A DNA stretch of 64,000 bases from Chromobacterium haemolyticum DSM 19808 (GTDB lineage Bacteria; Pseudomonadota; Gammaproteobacteria; Burkholderiales; Chromobacteriaceae), in contig NZ_JONK01000012.1 in the NCBI RefSeq assembly GCF_000711885.1, forward strand, positions 1 through 64,000, read 5' to 3'. Positions 53,969 to 62,807 of this stretch are shown here, one piece after another (the stretch's first letter is position 1; every line of letters starts with the position of its first letter). The notes below the pieces were generated by a model. That model made no database searches and had not been told where the DNA came from. It worked only from the letters and a program-made list of their open reading frames with translations. A program made the position numbers and the translations under genes.

Positions 53969-54110
53969 AAACCTGTTCAAAGTCTGCTGCGCGTCGGCGA
54001 TACGGCGTTAAAAACAAGCTCAAAATGCTCATGTGCCACGCGTACATTCCGCTTTCTCAGCCGTTTTCGCCTTGCCTCGCCTTAGCTCGCGAGATCGTAA
54101 ACACGTTCTA
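53969..54110 (-). repeat. Dispersed ~142-bp element, copy 10 (reverse)
   Basis: This copy starts AAACCTGTTCAAAGTCTGCTG after the TAA of the GIDE-like gene and ends GATCGTAAACACGTTCTA. It contains GCTCAAAATGCTCATGTGCC, ATTCCGCTTTCTCAGCCG and CTTAGCTCGCGAG, matching copy 9 in order. Confidence 0.85.
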
Positions 54111-54157
54111 AACCTCTATACTGAAACCAGAGCAATCCCCACGCGGCAGGAGCGCAC

Positions 54158-54610
54158 ATGATCCGCCTGATCTATAGCAGCGCAGCCCACCACCCGGTTT
54201 CAGCCGAAACCATGCATAAGCGCATCCGCCATTTTCGCGACTACAACCAAAGCCAGGGCATCGCCAGCGTGCTGCTGATGCTGAACGACGACTTTCTGCA
54301 AATACTGGAAGGCCCTGAAGAAAACATCGATGCGCTCTATCAACGCATCGCGCGCGACCCGCTGCACCATCAACTGACCTTGCTGTCGCGCGAGGAGATC
54401 GAACACCCCATGCTGGCGAACCATCCATTGGAATACCTTGCTCCGGTACCGCAAGCCGATGGCAAACCGCTATCCGCGGCCGCCATCGCCCGAGACGCCG
54501 GCTGGACGCTGCACGGCAAGGTCCAGCATGTGATTCAAAGCTTTCTCGACGGCAAATGGCATCATCACCTGCCCAACGGCATGAATCCGCAAGTGCTGCA
54601 CCGCGGCTGA
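54158..54610 (+). CDS. BLUF-domain photosensor
   Basis: This 150-aa flavin-binding blue-light sensor has Tyr6 (LIYSS), Asn30 and Gln48 (FLQILEG) with the same spacing as Tyr21, Asn45 and Gln63 of AppA. Around the position of the AppA Trp104 and Met106 the sequence is ANHPLEYL, so the Trp and Met of that loop are missing. No effector domain follows beyond ~50 residues, so it probably works through a partner protein. No obvious operon partner is adjacent. Confidence 0.85.
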   Translation: MIRLIYSSAAHHPVSAETMHKRIRHFRDYNQSQGIASVLLMLNDDFLQILEGPEENIDALYQRIARDPLHHQLTLLSREEIEHPMLANHPLEYLAPVPQADGKPLSAAAIARDAGWTLHGKVQHVIQSFLDGKWHHHLPNGMNPQVLHRG

Positions 54611-54701
54611 ATCCATCCATATATAGTGTCTTCGCGATCAACCGCGGCTTGCCCCCCCCTCTTCGGCCCTCCATCTTGCCTCACACATCCGCAAACAAGC
54701 G

Positions 54702-55979
54702 TTACCGCGCCGCAGCAGTCAGTGCCTGGTTGATGTCGGCCAGAATGTCGTAGACATGTTCGATGCCTATCGACAAACGCACCATTTCCGGCCGCACCCC
54801 GGCGCGCAATTGCTCATCAGCCGACAACTGGCGATGAGTGGTGGTGGCCGGGTGGCAGGCCAGCGATTTGGCATCGCCGATATTCACCAGCCGGGTCACC
54901 AGTTGCAAAGCGTCGATGAAGCGCCCGCCTGCCGCCGCGCCGCCTCGGATGCCGAAGGACAGAACACCGGAAGCCCGGCCGCCGAAGTAACGCTGGGCAA
55001 GGTGGTGGTCCGGGTGATCTTCCAGCCCGGCGTATTCAACCCACTCCACCACAGGATGAGCTCGCAGATGCTCGGCCACTTGCTGCGCGTTGGCGCAGAT
55101 TCGGTCCATGCGCAACGCCAGTGTCTCTATGCCTTGCAAAATCAGAAAGGCGTTGAACGGCGCCAGCGCCGCTCCCATATTGCGCAAGGGCACCACTCGC
55201 GCCCGCGCGATATAGGCCGCCGCCCCCAGCGCTTCCACATAGTTGACGCCGTGATAGCTGACGTCCGGCGTGTTCAAGCGCGCGAAGCGCTCGGCATGCT
55301 CGGCCCAGGGGAAACGGCCGCTATCGACAATAGCGCCGCCTATGCTGTTGCCGTGTCCACCCAGATATTTGGTCAGGCTGTGCACCACGATATCGGCGCC
55401 GTGCTCGAACGGTCGGCATAGATAAGGCGACGGCACCGTGTTGTCGACGATCAAGGGCAGACCATGGCGATGCGCTTGCTCGGCGAAAGCGGCGAAGTCG
55501 ACCACATTGCCCAGCGGGTTACCAATGGATTCGCAAAACACCGCCTTGGTGCGCGCATCCGCCTTTTCTCCTATTTGCTCCGGATGACGGTGACTGACAA
55601 AGCGCACCTCGATGCCCAGCTGCGGCAGCGTGTGGGCGAATAAATTGTAAGTGCCGCCATACAGGGTGCTGGTCGCGATGATGTTGTCGCCGGCCTCGGC
55701 AACAGTTTGTATCGCGTACGTGATCGCCGCCATGCCGGAAGCCACCGCCAGCGCGCCAATCCCACCCTCCAGCGCCGCCACCCGCTTTTCCAGCACATCG
55801 GTGGTCGGGTTCATGATGCGGGTATAGATATTGCCCTGCACCTTGAGATCAAACAGATCCGCACCGTGCTGAGTGCTGTCGAATGCGTAGCTGGTGGTTT
55901 GGTACAAGGGCACCGCCACCGCCTTGGTTGTCGGATCCGGCGCATAGCCGGCATGTACTGCCAGGGTTTCCAGCTTCAT
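54702..55979 (-). CDS. metY: O-acetylhomoserine aminocarboxypropyltransferase
   Basis: MetY makes homocysteine from O-acetylhomoserine and sulfide. The 425-aa PLP enzyme starts MKLETLAVHAGYAPDP and has YTRIMNPTTDVLEKRVAALEGG at the substrate site, DNTVPSPYLCRP, the PLP lysine in HSLTKYLGGHGNSIGG and VRLSIGIEH near the end. The ~40-residue insertion relative to MetB-type enzymes is typical of MetY. The start at 55979 has a GAAGGAAGG Shine-Dalgarno. It faces the predicted sRNA upstream. Confidence 0.93.
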   Translation of the reverse strand: MKLETLAVHAGYAPDPTTKAVAVPLYQTTSYAFDSTQHGADLFDLKVQGNIYTRIMNPTTDVLEKRVAALEGGIGALAVASGMAAITYAIQTVAEAGDNIIATSTLYGGTYNLFAHTLPQLGIEVRFVSHRHPEQIGEKADARTKAVFCESIGNPLGNVVDFAAFAEQAHRHGLPLIVDNTVPSPYLCRPFEHGADIVVHSLTKYLGGHGNSIGGAIVDSGRFPWAEHAERFARLNTPDVSYHGVNYVEALGAAAYIARARVVPLRNMGAALAPFNAFLILQGIETLALRMDRICANAQQVAEHLRAHPVVEWVEYAGLEDHPDHHLAQRYFGGRASGVLSFGIRGGAAAGGRFIDALQLVTRLVNIGDAKSLACHPATTTHRQLSADEQLRAGVRPEMVRLSIGIEHVYDILADINQALTAAAR

Positions 55980-56240
55980 CTTGTCGGTCCTTCCTTCTAT
56001 CAGGGTAAGTGGCATACCGTTCGCCCATGCCACCCACCTACCTTAACCGGGAACCAAGACCAACAAAAGAAGCGAAACCTAACACCGCCAAACCAAACAA
56101 TCTATGCGGACGCAAGAACAGACTGCAAACCTCGTACAACTTCAAAACAGACAAAATAAAACAAAACATATTTTACAAACAACAAGTTAGCACTCACGTC
56201 CAATAGCATATATTCAAGTGCGCCATCTCTTTTCAAGCTA

Positions 56241-56269
56241 TTTACATAGACATCGCTTTCTATTATGAT
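56241..56269 (+). promoter_or_regulatory. Near-consensus promoter of the predicted sRNA
   Basis: TTTACA at 56241-56246 and TATGAT at 56264-56269 are separated by exactly 17 bp; each box has one mismatch to consensus. Transcription would begin near 56276. Confidence 0.65.
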
Positions 56270-56275
56270 TCGATT

Positions 56276-56368
56276 GTGAATTCGTTCCGATGTGCGTCTT
56301 GCGGCATCGTGAATTCTCTTCAAGTCACGTTGATTTTTGAGCCCGCTCCTCGCGGGCTTATTTTTTTT
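56276..56368 (+). ncRNA. Predicted small RNA, about 93 nt
   Basis: An orphan unit has a near-consensus promoter and an intrinsic terminator but no reading frame of note. The RNA would start with a stem pairing GAATTC (56279-56284) and GATG with CATC and GAATTC (to about 56316), enclosing a TGCGTCTTGCGG loop. It ends in the AGCCCGC-TCCTC-GCGGGCT hairpin and eight T residues. The single-stranded CTCTTCAAGTCACGTTGATTT between the two hairpins could be a target-pairing segment. No Rfam family is recognised by eye. Confidence 0.6.
56340..56368 (+). terminator. Intrinsic terminator of the predicted sRNA
   Basis: AGCCCGC-TCCTC-GCGGGCTTA is followed by TTTTTTTT. No protein gene ends upstream on this strand, which points to a short non-coding transcript. 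Confidence 0.8.
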
Positions 56369-56655
56369 CACCTCCCCGAATCATTCTATTCTTCCCCTCA
56401 CCGCCGATACCCCTTTAGCATAAGGCTTTCCGCCGGAAAGTGCGTTTTTACAACACTTGCACGCAATGAGCTATTTTCATGATTTACCCATTTACTTCAT
56501 TGGCTTAGCAAGACATTTCCATGTAAAACCACACATACAAAGCAACAATTGGTTGTTGATTTGCAACACCACATTTACCTAAAAGTTGCATTTACACAAC
56601 TTAGCCAATAGCATTTGCTCACATTCCTAAACCCATATAAAAGGATGACTTGACC

Positions 56656-57804
56656 ATGAAAAAGAGTCTGATCGCCCTGCTGGTAGCTACTCTGCCGGCT
56701 GCAGCTTTCGCTGACGTGACCATCTACGGCAAAATCAAAGGCGGCGTTGAATACGTTGACAATGGTTCCACCAAGCAAACCAACATCGACGACCTGGGTT
56801 CCCGTATCGGCTTCAAAGGCAAAGAAGACCTGGGCAACGGTCTGAAGGCTATCTGGCAAGTTGAAACCGGTTTTGGCATTGATGGCCAATCCCGTACTGG
56901 TTCCAGCAGCGGCACTTTCGCTAGCCGTAACTCTTTCGTAGGTCTGCAGAGCGATCTGGGCACCCTGCGTCTGGGTAACGTGTCCAACTTCCTGGACAGC
57001 GACATGGGCATCGTTGACAGCTGGGAATACGGCAGCGACGCGCTGGGCCTGGGTATTTTCACCCGCGATGGCAGCCGTCTGAAGAACTCCGTGCGCTACG
57101 ACCTGCCGAGCATCGCTGGCTTCAGCGCCGCTCTGCAATACGGCACCAAGGAAGACAAGAGCAAGAACACCCAAGCTCGTGAAACCACTATCGTTGGCCT
57201 GGGCTACGAAAACAGCGGCTTCTTCGGTAAGTATGCTTACATCCACGAGAGCAAAGCTCAATCGGCCGCCAATGTAATTGTTGACACGACGACCGGCAAA
57301 GCCATCGTATCCGACAAGGCTGGCGCTGGTCAGGTCTCTCTGGGTTCCTTCGTTAATCCGACCTCCAACGATAAGCATCGCCTGGAAGTTGGCTACAACG
57401 CCAACAACCTGCTGGTTGCCTTCGGCTACCAACAGCAAAAAGGTGGTTTGGATATCGTAGGCAGCACTTGGGCTAACCAAATCATCAACGGCGCCAACTA
57501 CCCGGCTTCTAGCGTTATCGATGCCAACGGTAAAGTGAAAACCCGTGAATACGCTTTGACCGCTGCCTATACCATCGGCGCATTCACCCCGAAATTCACT
57601 TACGCTCACGGCGACAAGATTGAAGTTAGCGGCGTAAAACTGAACGACTCGCAATACAGCCAGTACGTACTGGGCGTTGACTACGCGATCTCCAAGCGCA
57701 CCACCTTCGGCGCGCAATACGGTCAGATCGACGTTAAAGGCGGCCTGGACAACGCCAATAAAGACCTGAAGGCCTTCGGCGTGAACATGATCCACGCATT
57801 CTAA
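56656..57804 (+). CDS. Outer-membrane porin, neisserial/betaproteobacterial type
   Basis: This 382-aa protein has a signal peptide cut after AAAFA and a mature N-terminus DVTIYGKIKGGVEY. Typical motifs are GFKGKEDLGNGLKAIWQVE, FASRNSFVGLQ and TLRLGN, and the last residue is Phe (NMIHAF). It should form a 16-stranded trimeric general porin. Its codons are richer in GGT, GCT and CGT than its neighbours', a sign of high expression. The ATG at 56656 follows AAAGGATGACTTGACC. Confidence 0.93.
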   Translation: MKKSLIALLVATLPAAAFADVTIYGKIKGGVEYVDNGSTKQTNIDDLGSRIGFKGKEDLGNGLKAIWQVETGFGIDGQSRTGSSSGTFASRNSFVGLQSDLGTLRLGNVSNFLDSDMGIVDSWEYGSDALGLGIFTRDGSRLKNSVRYDLPSIAGFSAALQYGTKEDKSKNTQARETTIVGLGYENSGFFGKYAYIHESKAQSAANVIVDTTTGKAIVSDKAGAGQVSLGSFVNPTSNDKHRLEVGYNANNLLVAFGYQQQKGGLDIVGSTWANQIINGANYPASSVIDANGKVKTREYALTAAYTIGAFTPKFTYAHGDKIEVSGVKLNDSQYSQYVLGVDYAISKRTTFGAQYGQIDVKGGLDNANKDLKAFGVNMIHAF

Positions 57805-57842
57805 TTTGTCGGTTCGACGCAAGAACCTACGAACATGAATGA

Positions 57843-57877
57843 GAAAAAGGCCCGCGCAAGCGGGCCTTTTTCATTGC
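57843..57877. terminator. Intrinsic terminator of the porin gene
   Basis: AAAAAGGCCCGCG-CAAG-CGGGCCTTTTTC lies about 45 bp after the porin stop; A and T runs make it usable on both strands. Confidence 0.88.
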
Positions 57878-57963
57878 CGGAGCCTTCTTTCCGGCTCACA
57901 GCCATTCCTGCGATAGCCATAGACGATAGTCTCTAGCAGCAGTCAGTCTCCGCCACACCCCCA

Positions 57964-57994
57964 TGAAAAAAGGGCAAGCTGCACGCTCGCCCTG
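57964..57994 (-). terminator. Intrinsic terminator of the Fbp-type ABC operon
   Basis: On the minus strand AGGGCGAGC-GTGCA-GCTTGCCC is followed by TTTTTTC, about 25 bp after the ATPase stop codon. Confidence 0.82.
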
Positions 57995-58017
57995 TGATGG
58001 CCCTGCTTAGCCGCGAA

Positions 58018-59088
58018 TCAGGCCGGCGCCGCCTCGAACGCCCAAGTATCCTCCAGCCCGAATTCCACCCAGCACTCGCCCTTGGGCTTGGCTTGCTGAC
58101 CAAAGGCGCGCAAGCGCAGATCTCCATGTTGCAACAGGTATTCCCAGCGGTCGCCCAAATACATCGACGCGATCAAGTGGGCCGGCAGGCTGTTGCCGCC
58201 CGGCTCATCCTGCACGCGCAACCGTTCCAAGCGGATCACCGCCTCGGCCTGCTGCCCCACCTGCAATGCCTGCCTCGCAGTGGCGCGAAGTTGCCAGCCC
58301 TCGCCCTGCAAGGTGACGCTGGCGCCGTCCCGAGCAGCCACCTTGGCCTGCAGCGTATTGTTGGCGCCCATGAATTGCGCGGTATAAAGGGAAACCGGCG
58401 CGGAATACAACTCGGTAGGACTGCCTGCCTGCTCGATGCGGCCGTTCTTCAACAACAAAATCTGGTCCGACATCGCCATCGCCTCACCCTGATCGTGGGT
58501 GACGCACAAGGCGGACAAGTTCATCGACACGATCAGTTCGCGCAACCACGCGCGCGCCTCTTCGCGCAGCTTGGCATCCAGATTGGACAGCGGCTCGTCC
58601 AGCAGGATCACCGGCGGGTTGTAAATCAGCGCCCGGGCGATAGCCACGCGCTGCTGCTGGCCGCCGGACAATTGATGCGGATAGCGCTCCGCCAAATGCC
58701 CTAGCCCCAGCTTGTCCAGAATCTGCCTCACCCTTGCGGCGATCTCCGCCGTCGAAGTCTGGCGCAATTTCAAACCATAGCCGACGTTCTGCGCCACGGT
58801 GCGATGCGGCCACAAGGCGTAAGACTGGAACACCAGGCCGAGGGAACGCTGCTCCACCGCCAGATTACAACCGGCGGACGCGTCATACAAAGGCCCGCCG
58901 TCCAGCAGGATTTGACCGGCCGACGGCTGCTCCAGTCCGGCGATAGCGCGCAGCAAAGTGGTCTTGCCGCTGCCGGAAGCGCCAAGCAAGGACACCACCT
59001 GGCCGGCGGCCAGATCAAAGGAGACACCCTTCAAGATTGGATTCTGATCGTAATTCAGATGCAGATCGCGCACGCTCAGCTTAGTCAT
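58018..59088 (-). CDS. ABC transporter ATP-binding protein (FbpC/PotA type)
   Basis: This 356-aa ATPase drives the adjacent permease. Walker A is LGASGSGKTT, the signature LSGGQQQRVAIARAL, Walker B VILLDEPLSNLD and the H-loop CVTHDQGEA. The C-terminal half is a TOBE-like domain. Its start overlaps the permease stop by 8 bp. Together with the binding protein the set is of the Fe3+/phosphonate-type importer family. Confidence 0.9.
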   Translation of the reverse strand: MTKLSVRDLHLNYDQNPILKGVSFDLAAGQVVSLLGASGSGKTTLLRAIAGLEQPSAGQILLDGGPLYDASAGCNLAVEQRSLGLVFQSYALWPHRTVAQNVGYGLKLRQTSTAEIAARVRQILDKLGLGHLAERYPHQLSGGQQQRVAIARALIYNPPVILLDEPLSNLDAKLREEARAWLRELIVSMNLSALCVTHDQGEAMAMSDQILLLKNGRIEQAGSPTELYSAPVSLYTAQFMGANNTLQAKVAARDGASVTLQGEGWQLRATARQALQVGQQAEAVIRLERLRVQDEPGGNSLPAHLIASMYLGDRWEYLLQHGDLRLRAFGQQAKPKGECWVEFGLEDTWAFEAAPA

Positions 59089-60826
59089 GCAGTTTCACTC
59101 CCAGACGCAAGGCCAGCGCCAAGCCGGCGCCCACCATCAAAATATTGATCACAGACAGAGCCGCCACTTGGTCCACCGCGCCGGTGGCCCACAGGGACAC
59201 CAGCAGGGAACCGATCACCTCGGTGCCCGGCGACAACAGATACACCGCAGTCGAGTACTCACGCTCGAAAATCATGAAGATCAGCAGCCAACTGGACAGC
59301 AGACCAAAACGGATCAAAGGCAAGGTCACGTCCAGACTGGTCCGCCGCTGACTGGCCCCGGCGGTGCGAGCGGCTTCTTCCAGCTCCGGCCCTACTTGCA
59401 GCAAGGCGCTCTGCACCAAGCGCATGCCATAGGCCAGCCAGACCACGGTGTAGGCCAACCAGATCGACAGCATGCTGTTCTTCGCGCCTTGTAGGCCGGG
59501 CACAAACAAGAACACCCACAGAAAGGCCAAGCCGGCCAGGATGCCCGGCACCGCGCGAGGCAACAGCACCAGGTAATCCAGCAAGCGCGCCCCCCAATCG
59601 TGGCGACGATGACCCGCGAAACCGACCAGGGTGTAGAAGCCCACCGCCAGCGCGCCGCCAATCACGCCGACGCCCAGCGTGTTGACGATGGCGCGGACGA
59701 TGTTGTCTTCCTCGAACACCAGCGCGTAATGATCCAGCGTCAAGGTCTCCAGCAAGGACACGCCCTCGCCCCAGTGACTGACCACGGAGCGCAGCGCAAT
59801 GCCGGAAATCGGCACCACCACGGTGAGGAACAGCCACAACAGCACGATGATCAACGCCAGATATCGCCACGGCCCCAGCGATAGCGGATGCTGGCGGCCG
59901 GCCTTGCCTTTGAGTGCGACGAAACGCTGAGCGCTGCGCAACAGCCGGCGCTGCAACAGGACCAACGGGAAAGTGATGGCGATCAGGCACACCGCCACCG
60001 CGGCCATCAGGTGATAGGACGGCACGCCGAGTTTATTGGTCAGCTTGTACAGATAAGTGGCCAGCACCAGATGCCCTTCCGGATCGCCCAGAACCAGCGG
60101 CAGGCCAAATACCTCGAAACCGAGAAACACCACCAGCACGCCGGCAAACAGCATGGAGGGCATCACCATCGGCAGGCTGACGTCCCGCGCCACGCGGAAG
60201 GGACTGGCGCCGGCCACGCGCGCTGCCTCTTCCACGTCCGAGCCCAGATTGCGCAAGGCCGCCGACGCGTACAGATAGACATGCGGCACATGAGTCAGCC
60301 CCGCCACTACCGCGATACTCAGCAGGGAATAGATGTTCCACGGCACCTCTTCCACGCCGAACCACTGCTTGAACCATAAAGAATAAAAACCCACCGGCCC
60401 GGCCGCCACCACATAACCGAAGGCCAGCACCATGGGCGACACGAACACCGGCGTCAGCAGCAAGGGCTCCAGCCAGCGGCGCCCGGGCAAGTCGGTGCGC
60501 GCCATCAAAAACGCCAGCACCCCGCCCAGCGGAATAGCGATCAGCGCCATGCCGGCGGCGATCACCAGCGAATTGCCGAGCGCGGACCAGAAATCGGGAT
60601 CGGAGAACACAAAGCGATAGGCGACCAGCCCCACGTTCTTGTCCGCCATGAAAAAGGGCTGATCCAGCAGGCTTTGGTAGACCACCAACGATAGCGGGGC
60701 CAATACCAGCAGGCCCAGCACGCCCAAGACCAGCCAACGGCCGGCGGCGCTCCCGCGTGGCCAGCCGCCGTGGACGGCGGCCTTGGCCGTCTCAACGGGG
60801 ACTGCCGGATTAATGGAAGAGTTCAT
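59081..60826 (-). CDS. ABC transporter permease, two fused modules (FbpB type)
   Basis: This 581-aa inner-membrane protein has about 12 helices in two homologous halves, each with an EAA loop (EEAARVAGASPFRVARDV in the first, EEAARTAGASQRRTSLDV in the second). Fused permeases of this kind serve Fe3+ (FbpB/AfuB), sulfate-like or 2-aminoethylphosphonate importers. The ATG at 60826 has a GGGAG Shine-Dalgarno. It lies between the ATPase and the binding protein genes. Confidence 0.88.
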   Translation of the reverse strand: MNSSINPAVPVETAKAAVHGGWPRGSAAGRWLVLGVLGLLVLAPLSLVVYQSLLDQPFFMADKNVGLVAYRFVFSDPDFWSALGNSLVIAAGMALIAIPLGGVLAFLMARTDLPGRRWLEPLLLTPVFVSPMVLAFGYVVAAGPVGFYSLWFKQWFGVEEVPWNIYSLLSIAVVAGLTHVPHVYLYASAALRNLGSDVEEAARVAGASPFRVARDVSLPMVMPSMLFAGVLVVFLGFEVFGLPLVLGDPEGHLVLATYLYKLTNKLGVPSYHLMAAVAVCLIAITFPLVLLQRRLLRSAQRFVALKGKAGRQHPLSLGPWRYLALIIVLLWLFLTVVVPISGIALRSVVSHWGEGVSLLETLTLDHYALVFEEDNIVRAIVNTLGVGVIGGALAVGFYTLVGFAGHRRHDWGARLLDYLVLLPRAVPGILAGLAFLWVFLFVPGLQGAKNSMLSIWLAYTVVWLAYGMRLVQSALLQVGPELEEAARTAGASQRRTSLDVTLPLIRFGLLSSWLLIFMIFEREYSTAVYLLSPGTEVIGSLLVSLWATGAVDQVAALSVINILMVGAGLALALRLGVKLHD

Positions 60827-60925
60827 GCTTGCTCCCAGACCTGCGCGCAGGCCTCTGCGCCGTCCGCGCACGGCGGACGGCTGATTCTGTCATTGGAAAT
60901 GTCGGCCGCTGCGGCCGAGGACACG

Positions 60926-62017
60926 CTACTTCTTCAGCGCTTGCTGCCAGCTACGCATGAAGTCCAGCCGCTTGGCCTGGTCCAGATAGACCAGCAGGCC
61001 GGTACCCACCTGGATAGGTTTGGCGCTGCCGCCCAATTGCTGGTTCAAGGCAGCGATGGAAGCCGCGCCGCTCACGTCGCTGCGCAGCGAGAACAGCTCG
61101 GACTGATTGGCCAACACGCTTTGGCCGCGCTTGGACAGCAAATAATCCAGCCACAGCCGCGCTGCTCCGGGATTGCGCGCCTTCTTGGAAATGATGGCCA
61201 AGCGGCTGACCACTTGGGTGTAATCCTTGGGATAAACGTAGCCGATGGCCGGGTCTTTTTTCGCCTTGGCGTAAGCATAGGAGCCGAGGATGTTGTAGCC
61301 GATCAGGTTCTCGCCCGAGGAGATCCGCTCCATCATCGCGCCGGTGGAGGTTTGCAGCTTGACCCCCGTGGTGCCCAGCGTACGCGCCAACTCCCAGGCC
61401 CCGTTGGCGTTATGGCGCACGTCCTGAGTCAGAAAATTGAAGCCGACGCCGGACTTTTCCACATCGTAAGTCGTGACCTTGCCTTTGAAACGGGCCGGAT
61501 TCGCCTTGAGGATGCGCACCAGGTCGGCGCGGGTCTGCGGGATTTCCTCCGGCTTCAGCAAACGCTTGTTGTAGACAATGGCCACCGGCTCGTAGGTGGT
61601 GCCGTAGGCTTGCTGTTGATAATGCGCCCAGGTCGGTATATTGGCCGCCTCCGGCGAGGCGTAGCTGGCGGCGTAGCCATCATTGACGAACTTCACCTGC
61701 AAATCCATCGCCGAGCTCCACACCACATCGGCGCTGGCGCTATTGGCCGCGTTCTCGCTGATGAAGCGGTTGTAGATCTCGGTGCTGTTCATATCGTGAT
61801 ATTCCACTTTGACGCCGGGATACAAGGCTTGGAAATCCTTGATCAAGGGCCTCGCCGCGGCACTGTCCGTGGCTGAGTACACCACCACCTTGCCCTCCTT
61901 GACGGCGGCGTCCACCAAATTCTGGTAAGCGGCGGGATAGCCGGCTGGCAGCGCCGCCCAAGCGGCGGCGGAACCCAGCGCACAGCACAGCGCGGACAGG
62001 CTTCTGACTCTATTCAT
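60926..62017 (-). CDS. Periplasmic substrate-binding protein (FbpA/AfuA family)
   Basis: This 363-aa binding protein has a signal peptide ending ...GSAAAWA and the mature start LPAGYPAAYQNLVDAA. KEGKVVVYSATDS, ADVVWSSAMDLQVKF and GYVYPKDYTQV match the family 1 Fe3+-type binding proteins. The substrate may be iron(III), a phosphonate or a carboxylate; this family is heterogeneous. The divergent two-component system next door probably senses the same nutrient. Confidence 0.85.
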   Translation of the reverse strand: MNRVRSLSALCCALGSAAAWAALPAGYPAAYQNLVDAAVKEGKVVVYSATDSAAARPLIKDFQALYPGVKVEYHDMNSTEIYNRFISENAANSASADVVWSSAMDLQVKFVNDGYAASYASPEAANIPTWAHYQQQAYGTTYEPVAIVYNKRLLKPEEIPQTRADLVRILKANPARFKGKVTTYDVEKSGVGFNFLTQDVRHNANGAWELARTLGTTGVKLQTSTGAMMERISSGENLIGYNILGSYAYAKAKKDPAIGYVYPKDYTQVVSRLAIISKKARNPGAARLWLDYLLSKRGQSVLANQSELFSLRSDVSGAASIAALNQQLGGSAKPIQVGTGLLVYLDQAKRLDFMRSWQQALKK

Positions 62018-62141
62018 GGTGTTGCTCCTAGGTAGATGAAGATGTTCGCGACATCTTTCGAATCGCGCAGCTCTATTGGCTTCGCTTCCCCAGCCATGAT
62101 ATTAGAGTAAAGCTTTCAATCCGCTTTCAGTGACCCACACC

Positions 62142-62807
62142 ATGCGCTTGCTCTTAGTCGAAGACAATCCAGCCTTGTCCGAATCGCTGGCCCAGGCCTT
62201 GCGCCAGGCCGGCTTCGCCGTGGACTGCATGCTCAACGGCAGCGACGCCGATCATGTGCTCCGCACCCAGGACTACGCGCTGGCCATCCTTGACTTGGAC
62301 CTGCCCAAACTCAACGGTTGGGAAGTGCTGCGCCGGCTGCGCGGCCGCAAGCAAACGCTGCCGGTGCTGATACTGACCGCGCACGGCTCGGTGGAGGAGC
62401 GGGTGCGCGGGCTGGACCTGGGGGCCGACGACTATCTGGCCAAGCCCTTCGATCTCAACGAACTGGAGGCGCGGGTGCGCGCGCTGATCCGCCGTAGCCA
62501 CGGCAGAGAGAGCCCTCTGCTGGAATTAGGCCCCCTTAGCTACGACAGCGTCGGACGCCAGTTTCAGCTGAACGGCGACGCGCTGCATCTGACGCCGCGC
62601 GAACACGCGGTGCTGGAAGTGTTGATGTTGCAAGGCGGCAAGGCCATCGGCAAGAGCCAGCTGTCGGAAAAGATTTTCGGCCTGGATGAAACCGGCAGCG
62701 CCGAAGCCATAGAAATCTATGTGCACCGCCTGCGCAAGAAACTGGCCGGCCAGCCGGTTTCCATCGTGACCCTGCGCGGGCTGGGCTATCTGTTGACCAC
62801 TCCGTAA
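62142..62807 (+). CDS. OmpR-family response regulator (TctD-like)
   Basis: This 221-aa regulator has a receiver domain with the acidic pair in LLLVEDN, phospho-acceptor Asp51 (LDLDLP), Thr in LILTAHG and Lys in LAKPFDL, and a C-terminal winged helix (LTPREHAVLEVLM...VHRLRKKL...GLGYLL). The ATG at 62142 begins the conserved MRLLLVED; a GTG at 62130 is the alternative. It is divergent from the ABC operon and immediately upstream of the kinase, a TctDE arrangement. Confidence 0.92.
   Translation: MRLLLVEDNPALSESLAQALRQAGFAVDCMLNGSDADHVLRTQDYALAILDLDLPKLNGWEVLRRLRGRKQTLPVLILTAHGSVEERVRGLDLGADDYLAKPFDLNELEARVRALIRRSHGRESPLLELGPLSYDSVGRQFQLNGDALHLTPREHAVLEVLMLQGGKAIGKSQLSEKIFGLDETGSAEAIEIYVHRLRKKLAGQPVSIVTLRGLGYLLTTP

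Larger units (their letters stand above)
55980..56655. other. AT-rich 676-bp intergenic region between metY and the porin
   Basis: The metY leader occupies the first part; no riboswitch I know is recognisable there. The middle (56241-56368) holds a predicted sRNA gene with promoter and terminator. The last ~280 bp upstream of the porin are AT-rich with repeated TTGCAAC/ACAAC-type segments and probably carry its promoter, but I cannot place it securely. The GC content is much lower than the rest of the window. Confidence 0.6.

Noticed and set aside
55980-56100. SAM or SAH riboswitch before metY
   Set aside because: I looked for the conserved cores of the SAM-II and SAH classes in the minus-strand leader and saw none. 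A covariance-model search would be needed to exclude a divergent form.
56102-56371. An 89-codon minus-strand frame between metY and the porin
   Set aside because: It runs antisense to the predicted sRNA and its terminator, has no ribosome site and no family pattern. An AT-rich region makes such frames accidental.
56635-56642. TATAAAAGG just before the porin as a -10 box
   Set aside because: It lies only about 15 bp before the start codon and overlaps the Shine-Dalgarno, so a transcript from it would be leaderless; it is more likely part of the leader.
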